A stretch of DNA of 64,000 nucleotides from Pycnopodia helianthoides (lineage: Eukaryota > Echinodermata > Asteroidea > Forcipulatida > Asteriidae). The translations under genes were made by a program, and so were the position numbers. Positions 46,136 to 58,800 of the stretch are shown piece after piece (within the stretch, counting starts at the first letter, position 1; every line of letters begins with the position of its first letter). The stretch lies in NCBI GenBank assembly GCA_032158295.1, contig CM063246.1, forward strand, positions 6,415,491 to 6,479,490. Reading direction: 5' to 3'. The notes under the pieces are model-generated. The model saw only the letters and a program-made list of their open reading frames with translations, ran no database searches and was not told the DNA's origin.

Positions 46136-47689
46136 CTAGTGTAAGTCATGGATGTAAAAAAATACTTACAATAAATGTACTTCTTATTTCTTTTTGGGTA
46201 ATCAATGGCGGACGGCGCGTTCCACCTTGTTCCCAGGGGTGATCGATATCGCCGCGCCATTTTTTCCCCCAGCATGCTCTACACAGTAAAGAGAGGCATT
46301 TATGAGAGGTATTTATTTGGCGTTGCCCATGGTAATGAGGCTAGGCGCATTCAGATTTGATAACCAAGACTAAACTAGACTGGTACCTTCGATGTGGTGT
46401 ATACTATTATCAGTTCAGTGAGACAGCTACATTGTAACACTGCTACATTTACCTTGTCCAAAGCAATTATAAATTTCACCTATAGTATTAGTAATTACCA
46501 GTTTTTCTTTTGAAAAAAATAATAAATTCTTCAGAATAGCGTTAAATAATATTTCAGTTGATATTTAGTTTCTATAAAACAAAATAAAGACTTATAAATG
46601 CTTCAACAGTTGATGTATAGCTGGGATTGATCTCTCACCAATAGCTGGGTTATGAGCTGCTTGCATTTTCAGTTCCCAAATCTGTTTTTTTGTGATTTGA
46701 AATAAGGCCAGTTGCCCTTGATCTACCCATGCTGGTGAGCTGAGTGCAGTCTCATTCTTTCTTGATTGTTTTGTATCATTCTGGTGCTCAAAATTCACGA
46801 AAGAAATTTATCAAAAAAATGTATGTTTGTTATTCAAAAACAGAACATTCTAATAAGAAGTATGTTAAATACACTTACTCTGTGCATCAACAAAGTGGTT
46901 GATATATTTCTGTACACATAGTAGCACCTGCCTCTCTATGCATGCATAGTGTTGTCTAGTTCATGATATATGTACATCAATATTTATAGACATGAAGAGA
47001 AGCGGGGAATTTAATCTTACTCCTTGACCATTCATGCAAGATGATACCAAAGCAGTATATGGAATTGCAACGCTCTAAGTTCATACTACTGCAGGTGTAC
47101 TGCTTAAGGTGGGGGTTGGGGGGATGTGATGAAAGGAGTCAAGGATGAAATTTGAAGTGCATACAGTACATTCCTTTTTTTCCCCCTAAAATGTAAGGTG
47201 ACTGCAAAATGTATGAAGTTCATGTTATGAACTGTATGTCCTTGCATGTTTGTGTCTGACTGTGTGAGGCAAATATTTTATTAATTTGGGTGGGTGGTGT
47301 GGGATACATACATGTACCTATTCCAAGCAGTGAATGTTGTACCGTCACCTCATATTGGAAATTAGTCGCTGTGGAGTGTGCACAATTGTAGAGTAATAAT
47401 AATGTTTACTGTAAGTTTCTTTGTAAATATACATCTTGTTGTATCCCTACTTAGTCTCCAACACCATGCACTCATGCAGACATGTAAGATATCTCTCCAA
47501 AATGAATAAATAATGAATTTGTTAAGTAAGTAAATTACTTTTCAGAAACAACAAATGAACAAACAGAAATGCATCATAAAAACAAGCTAAGATTGGAGCT
47601 TTTAGCCTTATTGGAACCATCTTCTCCTATTGAAGATACAAAAGGTGTGCCTTTATATTAGTATGTTAAGAAATCACTGATTTCTATGA

Positions 47690-47844
47690 CAATGGTTACG
47701 ATAAGTACATGTATTTGGCAGCACAGGCTGTATACTCTCCAGGGAGCTGAGATGGTTTAAGGAATGAAATGGCCCAGTGATCAGGGGTAATAATGTTGGA
47801 AGCGCTTTGAGACATGGTGTATAAAGCGCTATATAAAAACCGAA

Positions 47845-47884
<40 letters not shown>

Positions 47885-47885
47885 A
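47690..47885 (+). mobile_element. Retroelement 3' end with ATT microsatellite
   Basis: GGAAGCGCTTTGAGACATGG and AAAGCGCTATATAAAAACCG precede about twelve ATT units. This is the common 3' tail of the SINEs in the window. The long Ile-rich reading frame through it is an artefact. Confidence 0.6.
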
Positions 47886-47939
47886 GTACACTATTCACCA
47901 CACTATTCACCCTAGCAGATCTCGGGCACTTTGTGGCAG

Positions 47940-48900
47940 AAGGCTAGAGGCGCCGGTATAACGGATCGGGTATGTCAGTGCTATGGGTCAGAGAGAAGAG
48001 CTTAGCAGCAAGCTTCCTTTCCACGGATGGGATCGGGTTCTTCTTCAGGCGGACATCAATGTCAAGGATATCCTGAACCTTCTGATCGTACATGTTCTTG
48101 AGTATTCATTGTGATCCATTGCAACTGTTGCATTACCCTTGTCAGCCATCAGAATGTGTATGGAGGGATCTCTGTGAAGATTATTAATAGCCTGGAATTT
48201 ATGTCTGGTCAGATTGGATTTCGGAGGCTTAGAATTTTTCAAGATCTCATGATTCAGTATGTGGATATCTTCTGCCTTTTGTTAATCAAGCTAGGGATAG
48301 AGGGTTCAAATGCTTGAATGAACTCCTCTACTGGTATCTTGTTTGGGGTAGTGGCAAAATTCATACCGAAGGATAAGACATTCGATTCCGTATCAGATAA
48401 CTGGTGTTGTTCTTATTACCCTTGCTGTCACTCATCAGGGTTGGTTCTCCTCACATGTCAGTGGATATGAGGCACTGGAATGTTCGGTTTGGTTCTTCGG
48501 TGTGGTTTCATTGGTGTATGATATCAATTTTTCTATGATGGAGGAAGTAATATAATTCATAGTTTGCATAGTCCAATGGAGACCAGCTTTGCATCTAAAT
48601 ATATCTAGATCGGTTTGGGAAAGCTTCTGATAGAGGCAGTCTGAGTTTGGAGTAAAGCTTTGTCAGTATTACATATGATTCTAGCGGTTTTGATAGGGTC
48701 TCATAGGCAAAGACTCTTGGGAACAACATTAGCATTTCTTGCACATCTTTTCAGAAACATTAACTTGTTAATACGTTGACAACTTCTGGTGGAAGAGCAT
48801 TGATATAACTTTACAAGTCCAATGGTGCGTTCCCTGTAGAGCATACGTATGGCTTTTGTATAATGTACTATACCTGTAGCAAAAGCAGCTTCTTGGTACC
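47940..48900 (-). pseudogene. Penelope-like element reverse transcriptase remnant
   Basis: On minus, NLHRDPSIHILMADKGNATV followed by AMDHNEY (about 48182-48105) is the ADKG-type block near the start of Penelope-like reverse transcriptases. Upstream, LKRCARNANVVPKSL (about 48750-48700) fits their N-terminal region. Several stops and frame shifts occur between and around, and no endonuclease part was seen, so it is an inactive fragment. Confidence 0.6.
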
Positions 48901-49158
48901 TAGACGTCTAGGCATAATATATGTTTGGGGTGTTACAAAACAAATATTGGCTGCTTTTACTCCTGCTAGGACTAAAAAATACCACTCTGCCAAGGGAGAA
49001 TAGAATGCTCCAAGGATCACTGAGGTAGACGTAGTTTAACTATAGCACTCGAAGCATTCAATATTTGTATATTGTTTACAGTTGTTCAACGTATTATGAA
49101 CAACCCGTGCCTTTGCATCGTTTTTAGTAGTTAGTCAACTCCCAAGAAAGTACTTGCT

Positions 49159-49539
49159 TTAAAGGCAAAGTATACCTTTGGTTTTATAGGAACCATTCGA
49201 TTGTTTTAATCCTATATAAATGTAGATATATACAACAAAACTAACCTGTGAAAATTTCATTTCAAAAAGTGGTAGCGTTTTTGAGATAGCGGTTATGTCC
49301 CCCATGAAGAATAATCCCTAATGATAATAGGAAATACAATCTGAGAAACGTTTCTGTCTCACATTCAAATTTTTTGGGATAAAAACTGACATCTTTTTCC
49401 ATATCCACATTATTTTGAATTGAAATATTTCTCAAAATGCTTTATGCTATCGAAAGTGGCTGTACTTCTTACCAAGTAAGTCTTTCTTGCCATACATTTT
49501 TAGAGTGATTACCAAGCGTAGGCTATACCTTCCCTTTAA
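49159..49539. mobile_element. Family-B TTAA MITE
   Basis: TTAAAGGCAAAGTATACC to ACCTTCCCTTTAA; the interior has TAGCGTTTTTGAGATAGCGG and a CTGAGAAACGTTTCTGT palindrome shared with the B copies at 26683 and 62963. Confidence 0.88.
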
Positions 49540-49944
49540 CTAAGAATAGGTATTTATGTTTTGTATGGTGTACCTGCATGACATGATACTTTTTGGTTTT
49601 GTAAGGTCTTAGGTATTCGGGCTCCATCCCGAACAGGCTCTTTGGAATTGTTTGGTTTGTTTTCCTTTGCCTTCTGCTCAATAAAACTTATGTGAAACCA
49701 TTCTTAGACTTCCATAGCTCATATTAAGTTTGAAATCGGTACCATAATATTACTCACTACGATTAGTCTGTAATTGATTTATAAATAATGTTGAAATAAC
49801 TCTTACACCAGTGGTTTTTCGAACTGTTGTTTATAACATGGGCAACCAAGAAAATATGTACCATCAATCCCTACAAACACTACATTTGTTTATTTATATT
49901 TTTTTAATTTCTTTTTAACATGTGCATATTAACAGTGTAACATT

Positions 49945-50319
49945 GCAGGGCTTGCCCTTAACACTAGCCCGGCATACATTGTCTAGTAAAAAATGCTATG
50001 GGCTAGTAAACACCACTTCTCAACTTGCCCTGTGGGCTACTAAAAACTGTACAACCTACTTGTTTAAAATGCTCATTTCTTCCTTTTCAGATGTGAATAA
50101 TTAATGTATAAAATGTGTTAATCGTTATTGAGTGTGTGAATATAACTTCATTTGATCACTAAACTGGTTCTGATCGTTAACATTTTACACATCAGAACAT
50201 TACATTTATGGCAATTCCTGTTTAAAATCTGGGCTACTAAAACTTCCTGGGGGCAAGTAAAATGCACAGTTTACTAGCCCGGTGGGCTACTTTACAAAAA
50301 GCTTAAGCGCAAGGCCTGC
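49945..50319. mobile_element. Element with GCAGGGCTTGCCCTTAA terminal repeats
   Basis: GCAGGGCTTGCCCTTAA at the left is mirrored by TTAAGCGCAAGGCCTGC at the right. Inside, GGGCTAGTAAA-type and TTTACTAGCCC-type blocks are also inverted. About 375 bp, noncoding. A related GACTGGTCCGCCAG-bearing stretch occurs at 4600-4860. Superfamily not assigned. Confidence 0.55.
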
Positions 50320-50979
50320 ATTGTATGCACTTATACCCTGAATAGGAATGAATTTCTCTGAGTGACATTTAGTGAGACGTAAACTGTCAGACTGTTTACC
50401 AATTGGGTCCACATCAGGAAGACATTTGGCACCTCTAGACATTACCAGCTCATCCTGCAATTTAAGCGAGTCACTGCACTCGAGCAAAACGAAAAATAGT
50501 CTTGCGGCTACACATGCGAGAGCAAAGAGGAAAATGCATCATAACAATAAACAGTCTAGGGCCTTATTGTATCTGCACTATGCTTTTATAGATCATTGAA
50601 GCGTAAGTCACTGTATAATCATGAACTTCTCCTTTCGTAACTTTGATCAGGTTGGTTTAAAATGTGTGGTTCCAAAATAATTTAAATGGGATGATGTGTC
50701 TACATATATAGCTTTGCAAGTAAACTTGAAAACCTATAGGCCTAGTATGTTTGCTACAATTGGTCATGCCTGAGTTACGTTATGTATTGTACCAATGTCT
50801 TCTACCATGCAGCACTCATGCATTTTGTGGACACAACCAAATGCTGCGAATGAAAGTAAAGTTTGTTCCATGCAGTAAATCGAGCTCCAGCATGTCCCAA
50901 TCTGAAAAATGGCGTGAACGATCCTGTGTAGTGACGATCCGTTACTGATCCAAAAATGTTGTCTTCAGTTTTGCTGATG

Positions 50980-51084
50980 CGCGGGAGACCTGTCAGTGCG
51001 ATTGCGAGATAGAGACAAAAGAATTAAGAACAATTTCCGATGGAACTAGTTGGAAGAAAGTGTCAGTGACAGCACGCTTGGCAC
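50980..51084 (+). other. Possible 5' UTR exon (copine or other transcript)
   Basis: Sequence ending GCACGCTTGGCAC/gtaaggc, a strong donor, with a local rise in CpG (GATGCGCGGGAGACC). Because copine exon 54063-54240 begins with an acceptor before the ATG, an upstream noncoding exon must exist, and this is the best candidate I see on plus. Unproven. Confidence 0.25.
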
Positions 51085-52271
51085 GTAAGGCACAATTGTT
51101 TTGCTGTGCTTTGTTACATGTGTGTAGAATTTTTTGTTGAATTTTCTTTTTTAAAGCTGTTGCAACAGTCACTAGTTGTGTCGACTGTCGTCAGCAACAA
51201 ATTATCTTTGAATGTACATTTTTAAGGATTAAAATAATCCAACCAGGGTTCCCTCTCCCCATGCACAAGCTACCATATTGGGCCGATTCGCGCAAATTGC
51301 GGCTCCATGTTGTGGCCAAGATGAGAAAAACAGAATTATTTATTTTTGTATTCTTTTTTTAATTCAAGATCAATATTAAATTTAATTTTGTTAAACTGTG
51401 TCTGTTATTGAAGGGCTACTTTTATAACACAAATTGTGATTCAGTTTGTGATCCTCTGTTTAAACAGTTTCCTCTTCTTTTAAGTTTGAGACTGTTTCCC
51501 CATCATACCCTACTGTCCATGTTGTAATGTGATACCTTCATCCAATTAGTTGTTGAAAAATCATCAAGGTCCTCTTACAGTTTACACATGTGCATAGTGT
51601 TAACTTATTCATTGAAAGCAAACTGTGCTACCACATTGTTAACACTTCATCGTCGTGTATAAGCTTCCTACTCACTTGGAATATTAAAATTGAATGAGGC
51701 TGGGTTTAGTTGGAGCTTAGATTATTATGTATGGAAGACTAAAACTGTTGGAAATTAGCAAGGTAAAAAAAACACTCACAGTCATGACAGTTGCATCTAT
51801 CAGATGTACAGTGTACATTACAGATGAACTAATTGTTTGCGATTCTAAACATTAAAATAATGCAGTCAATTCAAAGTGTTTTTACTAAAATACATTTACA
51901 AGCTTGCAAAGATGAGTAAACAATGTTTTCATACTTTTTATAAAGTGTGGAGAGGAATGTACATGCAAGAAGACAATACTTCTGGTTTAATGCTTGATAA
52001 AAGGTGTACATTGTATTTTCTCAATGAAGGTGAAAGGGTTGCAGGAAACCTTATACTGGTATACACAGTTACAGATAAATGGGTGGGTAGATGTGGCTCC
52101 AATTGTAGTTAAAGTAGATTCTTTGGTTCTTTACAACAATACAGACGATTCATACATGTAATTCTTGTCATATGAACCTTTATACAAATGTGAAAACATG
52201 ATACAGTAAAAAAAAAACTCAATTTGTTCAATATCATCTTTGGGAAATGAAATTTAATTACTCTTACAGTC

Positions 52272-52579
52272 TTAAAGGAACATTACAGAATTGGTAAGAA
52301 AAAAACTTGTAAAATATACTTTTGATCACAGATTTACGTCAAACTTACACGGTCTAATGGTAATGAAGAAAACATCCCTTGAAATATTTCTGTCTGAAAT
52401 GCCATATTTGATGAGAAATGAATAAACAAATTTTCCGATTGGAGTTTATCGCTCAGTGAGCGTTTTATTCATTTGTTGAATCTATATGATTTCATGCAAA
52501 TGTGTAATCGGTTTTTCACTATTTTCTTGTGCCAGCAACTGTTTTGTTAGCAAAAACCAATTCTGTAATGTTCCTTTAA
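52272..52579. mobile_element. Family-A TTAA MITE with internal deletion
   Basis: Both TTAA ends and terminal repeats are intact, but about 80 bp between CACTATTTTCTTGTG and CCAGCAACTG is missing relative to 24253-24646. Confidence 0.88.
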
Positions 52580-54081
52580 ACCAAAAACTACAACCATAGC
52601 TAAAAATCGCCTTATTTGGGCATAACCTTTACATGCATATGAAACTGCAGCCAAAAATTGTCATAGCCATATATTTACAATTATACCCTGTTTAGTGAAG
52701 GCTGGTCAATTTGGAAATAATCCAGCTTAGTGTGTGTGTGTGAACATTATTTATAATCTATAGGCCTTTAATGCTTATCTTTTCATGGAATTAATTGGTA
52801 ATTTTGTATTCAATTAATTAAAAGAGTACAGATTTAAAATTTTTCCCTTTGAAAATATAAACTTCCCAAGTTATAACAGTATTAAAAATAGGATTCAAGA
52901 CAAAGGGTTTTACACTTTATTTAAAACAATGAAAGTTGGAAGAATGCAGGGTAAATGTATGGCCTATAAGTGAAGAAGATAATTTTATCACGGATCCCAA
53001 TTTCATCATCACCCCCTCTGGAGACGTCTTTGCCTCATGACAGGAAAAGAAGACGGAGGAAAAGATACCAATCATAAGTGACTCCGCTGGTTCCTGTCAA
53101 CCGCTGTAAATTATTTCTTGGATTAAAAAAGCAACGACCTAACCAACTGTGACTAATAAATAGCGAACCTTCAGAGTGCCTACTAGGCCCATCCCACGGA
53201 TGCCATCACATCCCATCTTGAGGAGGACGCGGCAGGGAGGACATTCCAGCGGAGGTATCACAGAAGGCCACTTCATGATCAATGTCGGCAGTAGCAACGA
53301 GGCAATCTAGACCCCAGGAATCCTGCTGTAGTAATCGCTGTCTCTCCAGAGAGACCTGTGAGAGAGAAGGACATTATCTTGAGACGTAGAGAGAAAGAGC
53401 AAACATCATGAAGAGACAGAGGTCTGCATTGTTGCTAATAGCAGAAATCATTAGCCTCTCTGTGTATTTACTGTGGAACAATTAAGTCGTTGAGTGACGG
53501 AAGGGATTGAGATTGTTTTTATTTGGATTGTGACATGTTTTAAGATTGTCTTAAAGAGTAACGTAGTGGACCATGTTTTATTCATCAAGAAAGATGATTT
53601 TTGGTGGAAAAAATTTGTGAAACCATGCCACCCCGCCACATTTCTGGTGTTTATGTTTGTACCTAATGAACCTTACAGTATTTGTGGGCCTTGAACTTTT
53701 TGATTGCAATTTTCCACTTCTAATCTATGGGGAAAATGGAAGTTTGAAATTTAACTCACAGGGTACCAAGCAAAACCAATGCAAAACAAGGGGCACCGAG
53801 AGCAGTTGCCATTAATTGCAGTAATCACTTTGAGAGGAGTTTTCATAATTTCTTTGCTGAAAACTATTTTTTTGAAAAATCTTACTCCAAAAACTCATAT
53901 TCCCCAAAAGAAAGAATTACCATCCACATAGATATCACTTTTTAGCTAGTTTTGATTGTAAGAAAACCTTGCATCCCCATCCAACTGTAAGATAACCTTA
54001 CCAGTTCAGATTCTGAATGTATTTCTTACAAGAGTTTTTTGTTTGTTCTTGCATTGTTTCAGGAGTAAACCCAAGTGCAAC

Positions 54082-55767
54082 ATGGCAGGGAATGCCCCAC
54101 CAGGACTACCACCGAAGCTTTCTAGCACCGTGGAGTTACGCTTCTCCTGTAAGAATCTTCCTGATAAGGACATCACTTCCAAGTCTGATCCCGTTGCCGT
54201 CTTGATGATGTTTGATACACTGCAGAAAGTGTGGGTTGAGGTGAGTTTCATATTTTCCCATCTCTTTGACAATTTAATGCTCACATTACACATTGACAAC
54301 AAATACAGGAATTTTCTGTATTGAGTTTCAAGACCATTTATTGTGAGTTTTTTTTTATTTATAATGAATAAACAAAAACAAAAGACGGTCTCAAACTGAC
54401 ATTGTAAATGAAAGGTATTGGTTTAAATTATTTCAAGAAATATCAATAAGAGTGATTTTTTTTATTGTTCTTACTGATATTGATATTTATTAATATCAAA
54501 AACGCTATGCACCATGTTTTATATGAAAAGTAAATCACAATGTGTTTTCACCCTTGTCAAACAGCATCATGTTCACATATGATGTAATATGGAAATTAAC
54601 ATGTGTGTATTAAATGTATTAAACACATTATGTTTTGGTATGTTTTGGTACATGTATTTATGTGCTAAGCTTCTATGTTTCTTCAAAAACAGTGAGATTA
54701 TTTCAGGCAAAAGTTTTAAATCTAAACAAATGTTTTCTCAAGATAATTTTGTCGGCTTAGAACTATAAGGTCGTTAGTGCAGTTTGTATGGATTTCATCA
54801 AATTGGTTAATTGTGTATTTCGGAGCTCCTGGTAAATGGAGTTTATTGAATAAGAGTGGTCTCCAAAAATTAGCTTGGCAAAAAGAATCATTCAGTTTCC
54901 AAGAAAAGATTTACTTGTGGATTTTGATTTATTTTGTTGAACTTATTTGCATTTTTCACTTAACGACCTTTTGATCGTTACGGATTTGTAATTGCAATTA
55001 ACGACCTTATAGCACTGAGCCGACAATTTGTAGCTTGGTTAGAGGAGAACGTTTGTTGAGCTTTAAATTTGTCAATAAAACAGAAAATTTGTTTGTCAAC
55101 TTTTAAACCTGCTGGATCCATTTGATAATGGGACAATTGTACACTTTTTGTATCCACCATGTATTTTAGCACATACCAAGCACATATGGGTCCGAAATGA
55201 CTTTTCTTGTATAATTAGGGTAAAAATATTTCTCAACCATTGAAGAGGGAAAGGTTTTGAGGGCTCGAATTTGGGATAAAATTCCACAAGACCACAGGGC
55301 TTATAGCTCTTCTTTTTTTCCGGACCAAAATTTATTTTGCAAGATCAGAATCTATATGTGAAAGAACTTTCTACACAGTTTAACATAAAAATTTATTTTA
55401 TTTGAAAACACACTAAGAGAAGATTCGTTTGGATTATGAGGTATAAAATAACCGTCTATACTCAACAGAATTGAAAGATCAGACTCAAAGTCGACAATTG
55501 AACATAATTGATGGTTATTGAGGATAGTACACAGTTAGGTATTGATATGCAGTTGAAAAACATAAGACCACCGGACTTGTTCAGTTATGAGTTTACTTGC
55601 CCAAAGCTAGAATTACTGGCCCAGGGCCTGCGGTAATGCGGTCCAGTTTAAAATTTGAGCCCTGCTTTCTACAATGTAATTAAATGGGTTACACACACTG
55701 TACTTGATAAAAATCTTGTTTGTTGGGCCTCAGGTACAAGGTACAATGTGGTACGTGTACATTAATG

Positions 55768-55803
<36 letters not shown>

Positions 55804-58800
55804 TTGGTAATACCGGAGTCTTTACGCTTCTACCAATAAAGTACTCACGGCGCTTGAAAAAAAATTTAAGACAAGTTTTTTTGGTAAAATTTTTGAATTA
55901 TGAATTTGTTTAGCACCATATAAGAGTTAACAAGGTGCATTACACGATGCATGGGACCACCAGCTTTATGTCCCATCCGAAGGACAAAGCAATAATGGTT
56001 ACAGGCATGCAATGTTTCAGCTGATCAGCCGATTTCCTCTTCTTCTTCTTTTTTCAATTTAGTACCACTGACATAGTGACAAAAAAAATGTATAATTTAT
56101 AAAGTTTAGTGTGCTGGGAAGATTCCTTTGTTTTGTTTTTTTGTTTTTTGCAAAAACAAAACTGTCAAGACCAGGTGTTCTACATTGTAGGACTGACAAA
56201 AGTGCTCGCACTGTCACCATGAGGTGTGTCAGTCCAACCTGGATAATACCTGGATTATACCATTTTCATAACAATTCTTAGTTCATATTCATGCTTTTGC
56301 TGTAATATGCCCAGATTTTAAGGCTATTTGAGGCTGCCCTCTAAGGCTGTAATTTTTTTAAGTTTTAATAGCTAGTTTATCTTTTTTCTTGCTTATTTTT
56401 ATGATGTGTCTTTTGGTCTAGTCTTGATTGTAGGGATATTTTCCTGTGGTGAGTTGTTTGTTTGGTTGTCCATCTTTTGTCTGTCTGCCTGTTTGTCTGT
56501 CTTTTGTATGTTTGTTTGTGTTGGCTTTTTTGTGTTTGTCTGTCTTTTGTATGTTTGTTTGTGTTTTGGCTGTTGTTTTGTGTTGGCTTTTTGTGTCTGT
56601 CTGTCTTTTGTATGTTTGTTTGTGTTGGCTTTTTTGTGTCTGTCTGTCTTTTGTATGTTTGTTTGTGTTGGCTTTTTTGTGTCTGTCTGTCTTTTGTATG
56701 TTTGTTTGTGTTGGCTTTTTTGTGTCTGTCTGTCTTTTGTATGTTTGTTTGTGTTGGCTTTTTTGTTTTGTTGGGGGTGATTGCTTGTTTGTCTGTTGTG
56801 CATTTTGTTTGCTTGTTTGTCTGTTGTGCATTTTGTTTGCTTGTTGTTTGTTGTGCATTTTGTTTGCTTGTTGTTTGTTGTGCATTTTGTTTGCTTGTTG
56901 TTTGATGTTTTGTAGTTTGTCTGTTTGTTTTCTTTGCGTGTTTATTTATTATTTGTTTATGCTATTTTGTTTGTTTGTTGGGTTGTTGGGATGTTTCTTA
57001 TGGATCAATTTTATCATAATATTTGGTTATAATTTTTTTAGCCTTTTTATGTATTTATATTCTTCAAGGGGCTTGAAGAAATATCTTTTTGATGACAGTT
57101 TTTTAAACTTTTGTATTTCCCTGGACTACTCCCGGTCAAGATCTTTTTATTGTCCAAAGATTTCGAATAAGTAAATAAATAAATAAATTAATAAATAAAT
57201 AAAACAACTGGGTTTTGTTTGGCTTAGCCACAAATCCCTTTGATGTGTTTTCAATTACTTCAAGTGATCCCAACCTCAGATTAGATGAGAGATTTCAATC
57301 GTCGGTAAAAGACACATCATAGATCAAATAAGATCCCTAATAATTTGATTTAAACACAGCGAAAAACACATCTCTCAGTTGTGCCTTGATTCAAAATCAC
57401 CATACCGTGTAATAGTGGACTGCTGTCTGCATACCTAATGACAATGCTTTGAGCAATAGTACTTTAAAATTGTGAGGGAGCTTACTGCTTCACAGCAACA
57501 TGGATACAATTAATCATCTGAACAGCCAGTGGCAAAATCTCAAGTCTGGACTGAAGTGAATTGTGTTACACCATCTGCCCATGGAGGATGCTATCATTAG
57601 CATGCATACTGTGCAATTAACTGCTCTCTTTTTCTACATCCTTGGTCCTTTCTCCATGGTACAACTGTACTCGGGCTTGAGGGGAGGAGGGGGGCAGGGA
57701 ATCAATTTCTAGAGTCAAGGCTATGGAGGAGAGAAAGTTGTCATCTTTGTGCCTCATTTCCTCAGGGCAGCATTACTGTACGTGTAACTTTACATATGTA
57801 TACTGTTACAATGTCCAGTCACATATATGCTTGAGTGATTCTGGTTCCACTTCTTAAGAAGTTTGTAAACAAACTCTTATCATATTTGATATGTTCTCAG
57901 ATGGTGAAATGCACTTCCTCAAGAGCCCTAAGGTGATAAATAAGCAATGTTAAATAAGGAAAACTATTAAGGCCTTGTTATAAAGACCATTACTAAATAC
58001 CGAGACAGTTTAGGCAGTTCTGTTGGTTTAAGGGGGTCACATGACCACGTTTACTTGGTTTTAAACAGAGCTGTTTAAGACTGGTTGGCTTATGGTGCAT
58101 TTGGCCCTCATAGCCATCAGGGCTCAAATTTTTATTTTTTTTGGGGGGGGGGGGAATCCACAAGACCACATGGCTTGTATACATGTAGCTCAGAATGTTT
58201 ACTGGACAGGAATTGTTTAAACAAGACCAGAATTAAAACGAGGACAATTTTCTGATATAGTTTACATGCATTTAACCGTTTTTATTTGAACAAGCACGTA
58301 AGAGAGTATTTATCTCATTTGTCATTATGGGTGTCAAGTATTATATTATATAATATCATATTAATCAATATTTATATCAGTTATTTTATCAGACTCAAAG
58401 TCAAATTAGAACATAAATTGTTTCTGTTCAAGTCTTTAAGATGTTACACAGAGAGGCATTATTCATTGAAACCACCGATATTAAGGGAATAACAGTGCGA
58501 TGAGCCGGTCTTCACTGCGTGGTAATGATTGGTTGGTGGCTGCCGCTGTTAATGGACCGAGCCGTGAGGTCCATTAACAGCAGCCAGCCACCAACCAAGG
58601 TCATTACCACTACCACGCAGCTCCTCGCACTATTATTCCCATTAATAAATGCCTTACAACGAAACAAATGTAAAAATCATCAGAATTTGTGATTTTTCTT
58701 CCACGGTTATTTAAAAAAATGTTCTACTCATGTTCAAGGGCCATTCCTTTGGCTGTTCAACTATTGTGTGGTACCTAATCTCTTACACTTTTCAAGAACC

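Larger units (their letters stand above)
37145..54062. other. RNMT-copine interval, repeat-rich
   Basis: Almost 17 kb without a recognisable complete gene. Identified pieces (MITEs, SINEs, two LINE fragments, a Penelope-like fragment, candidate noncoding exons, one orphan exon) are listed separately. The remaining stretches, including 42750-43970, 46300-47680 and 50700-52270, are AT-rich single-copy sequence in which I see no coding signal. 52930-53420 is less AT-rich but has no clear frame. Confidence 0.5.

Noticed and set aside
56406..57174. Overlapping long Cys-rich and Lys/Gln/Thr-rich reading frames
   Set aside because: They arise from the 43-bp and 27-bp G/T-rich tandem repeats, are open in several phases on both strands, and lie within the copine intron.
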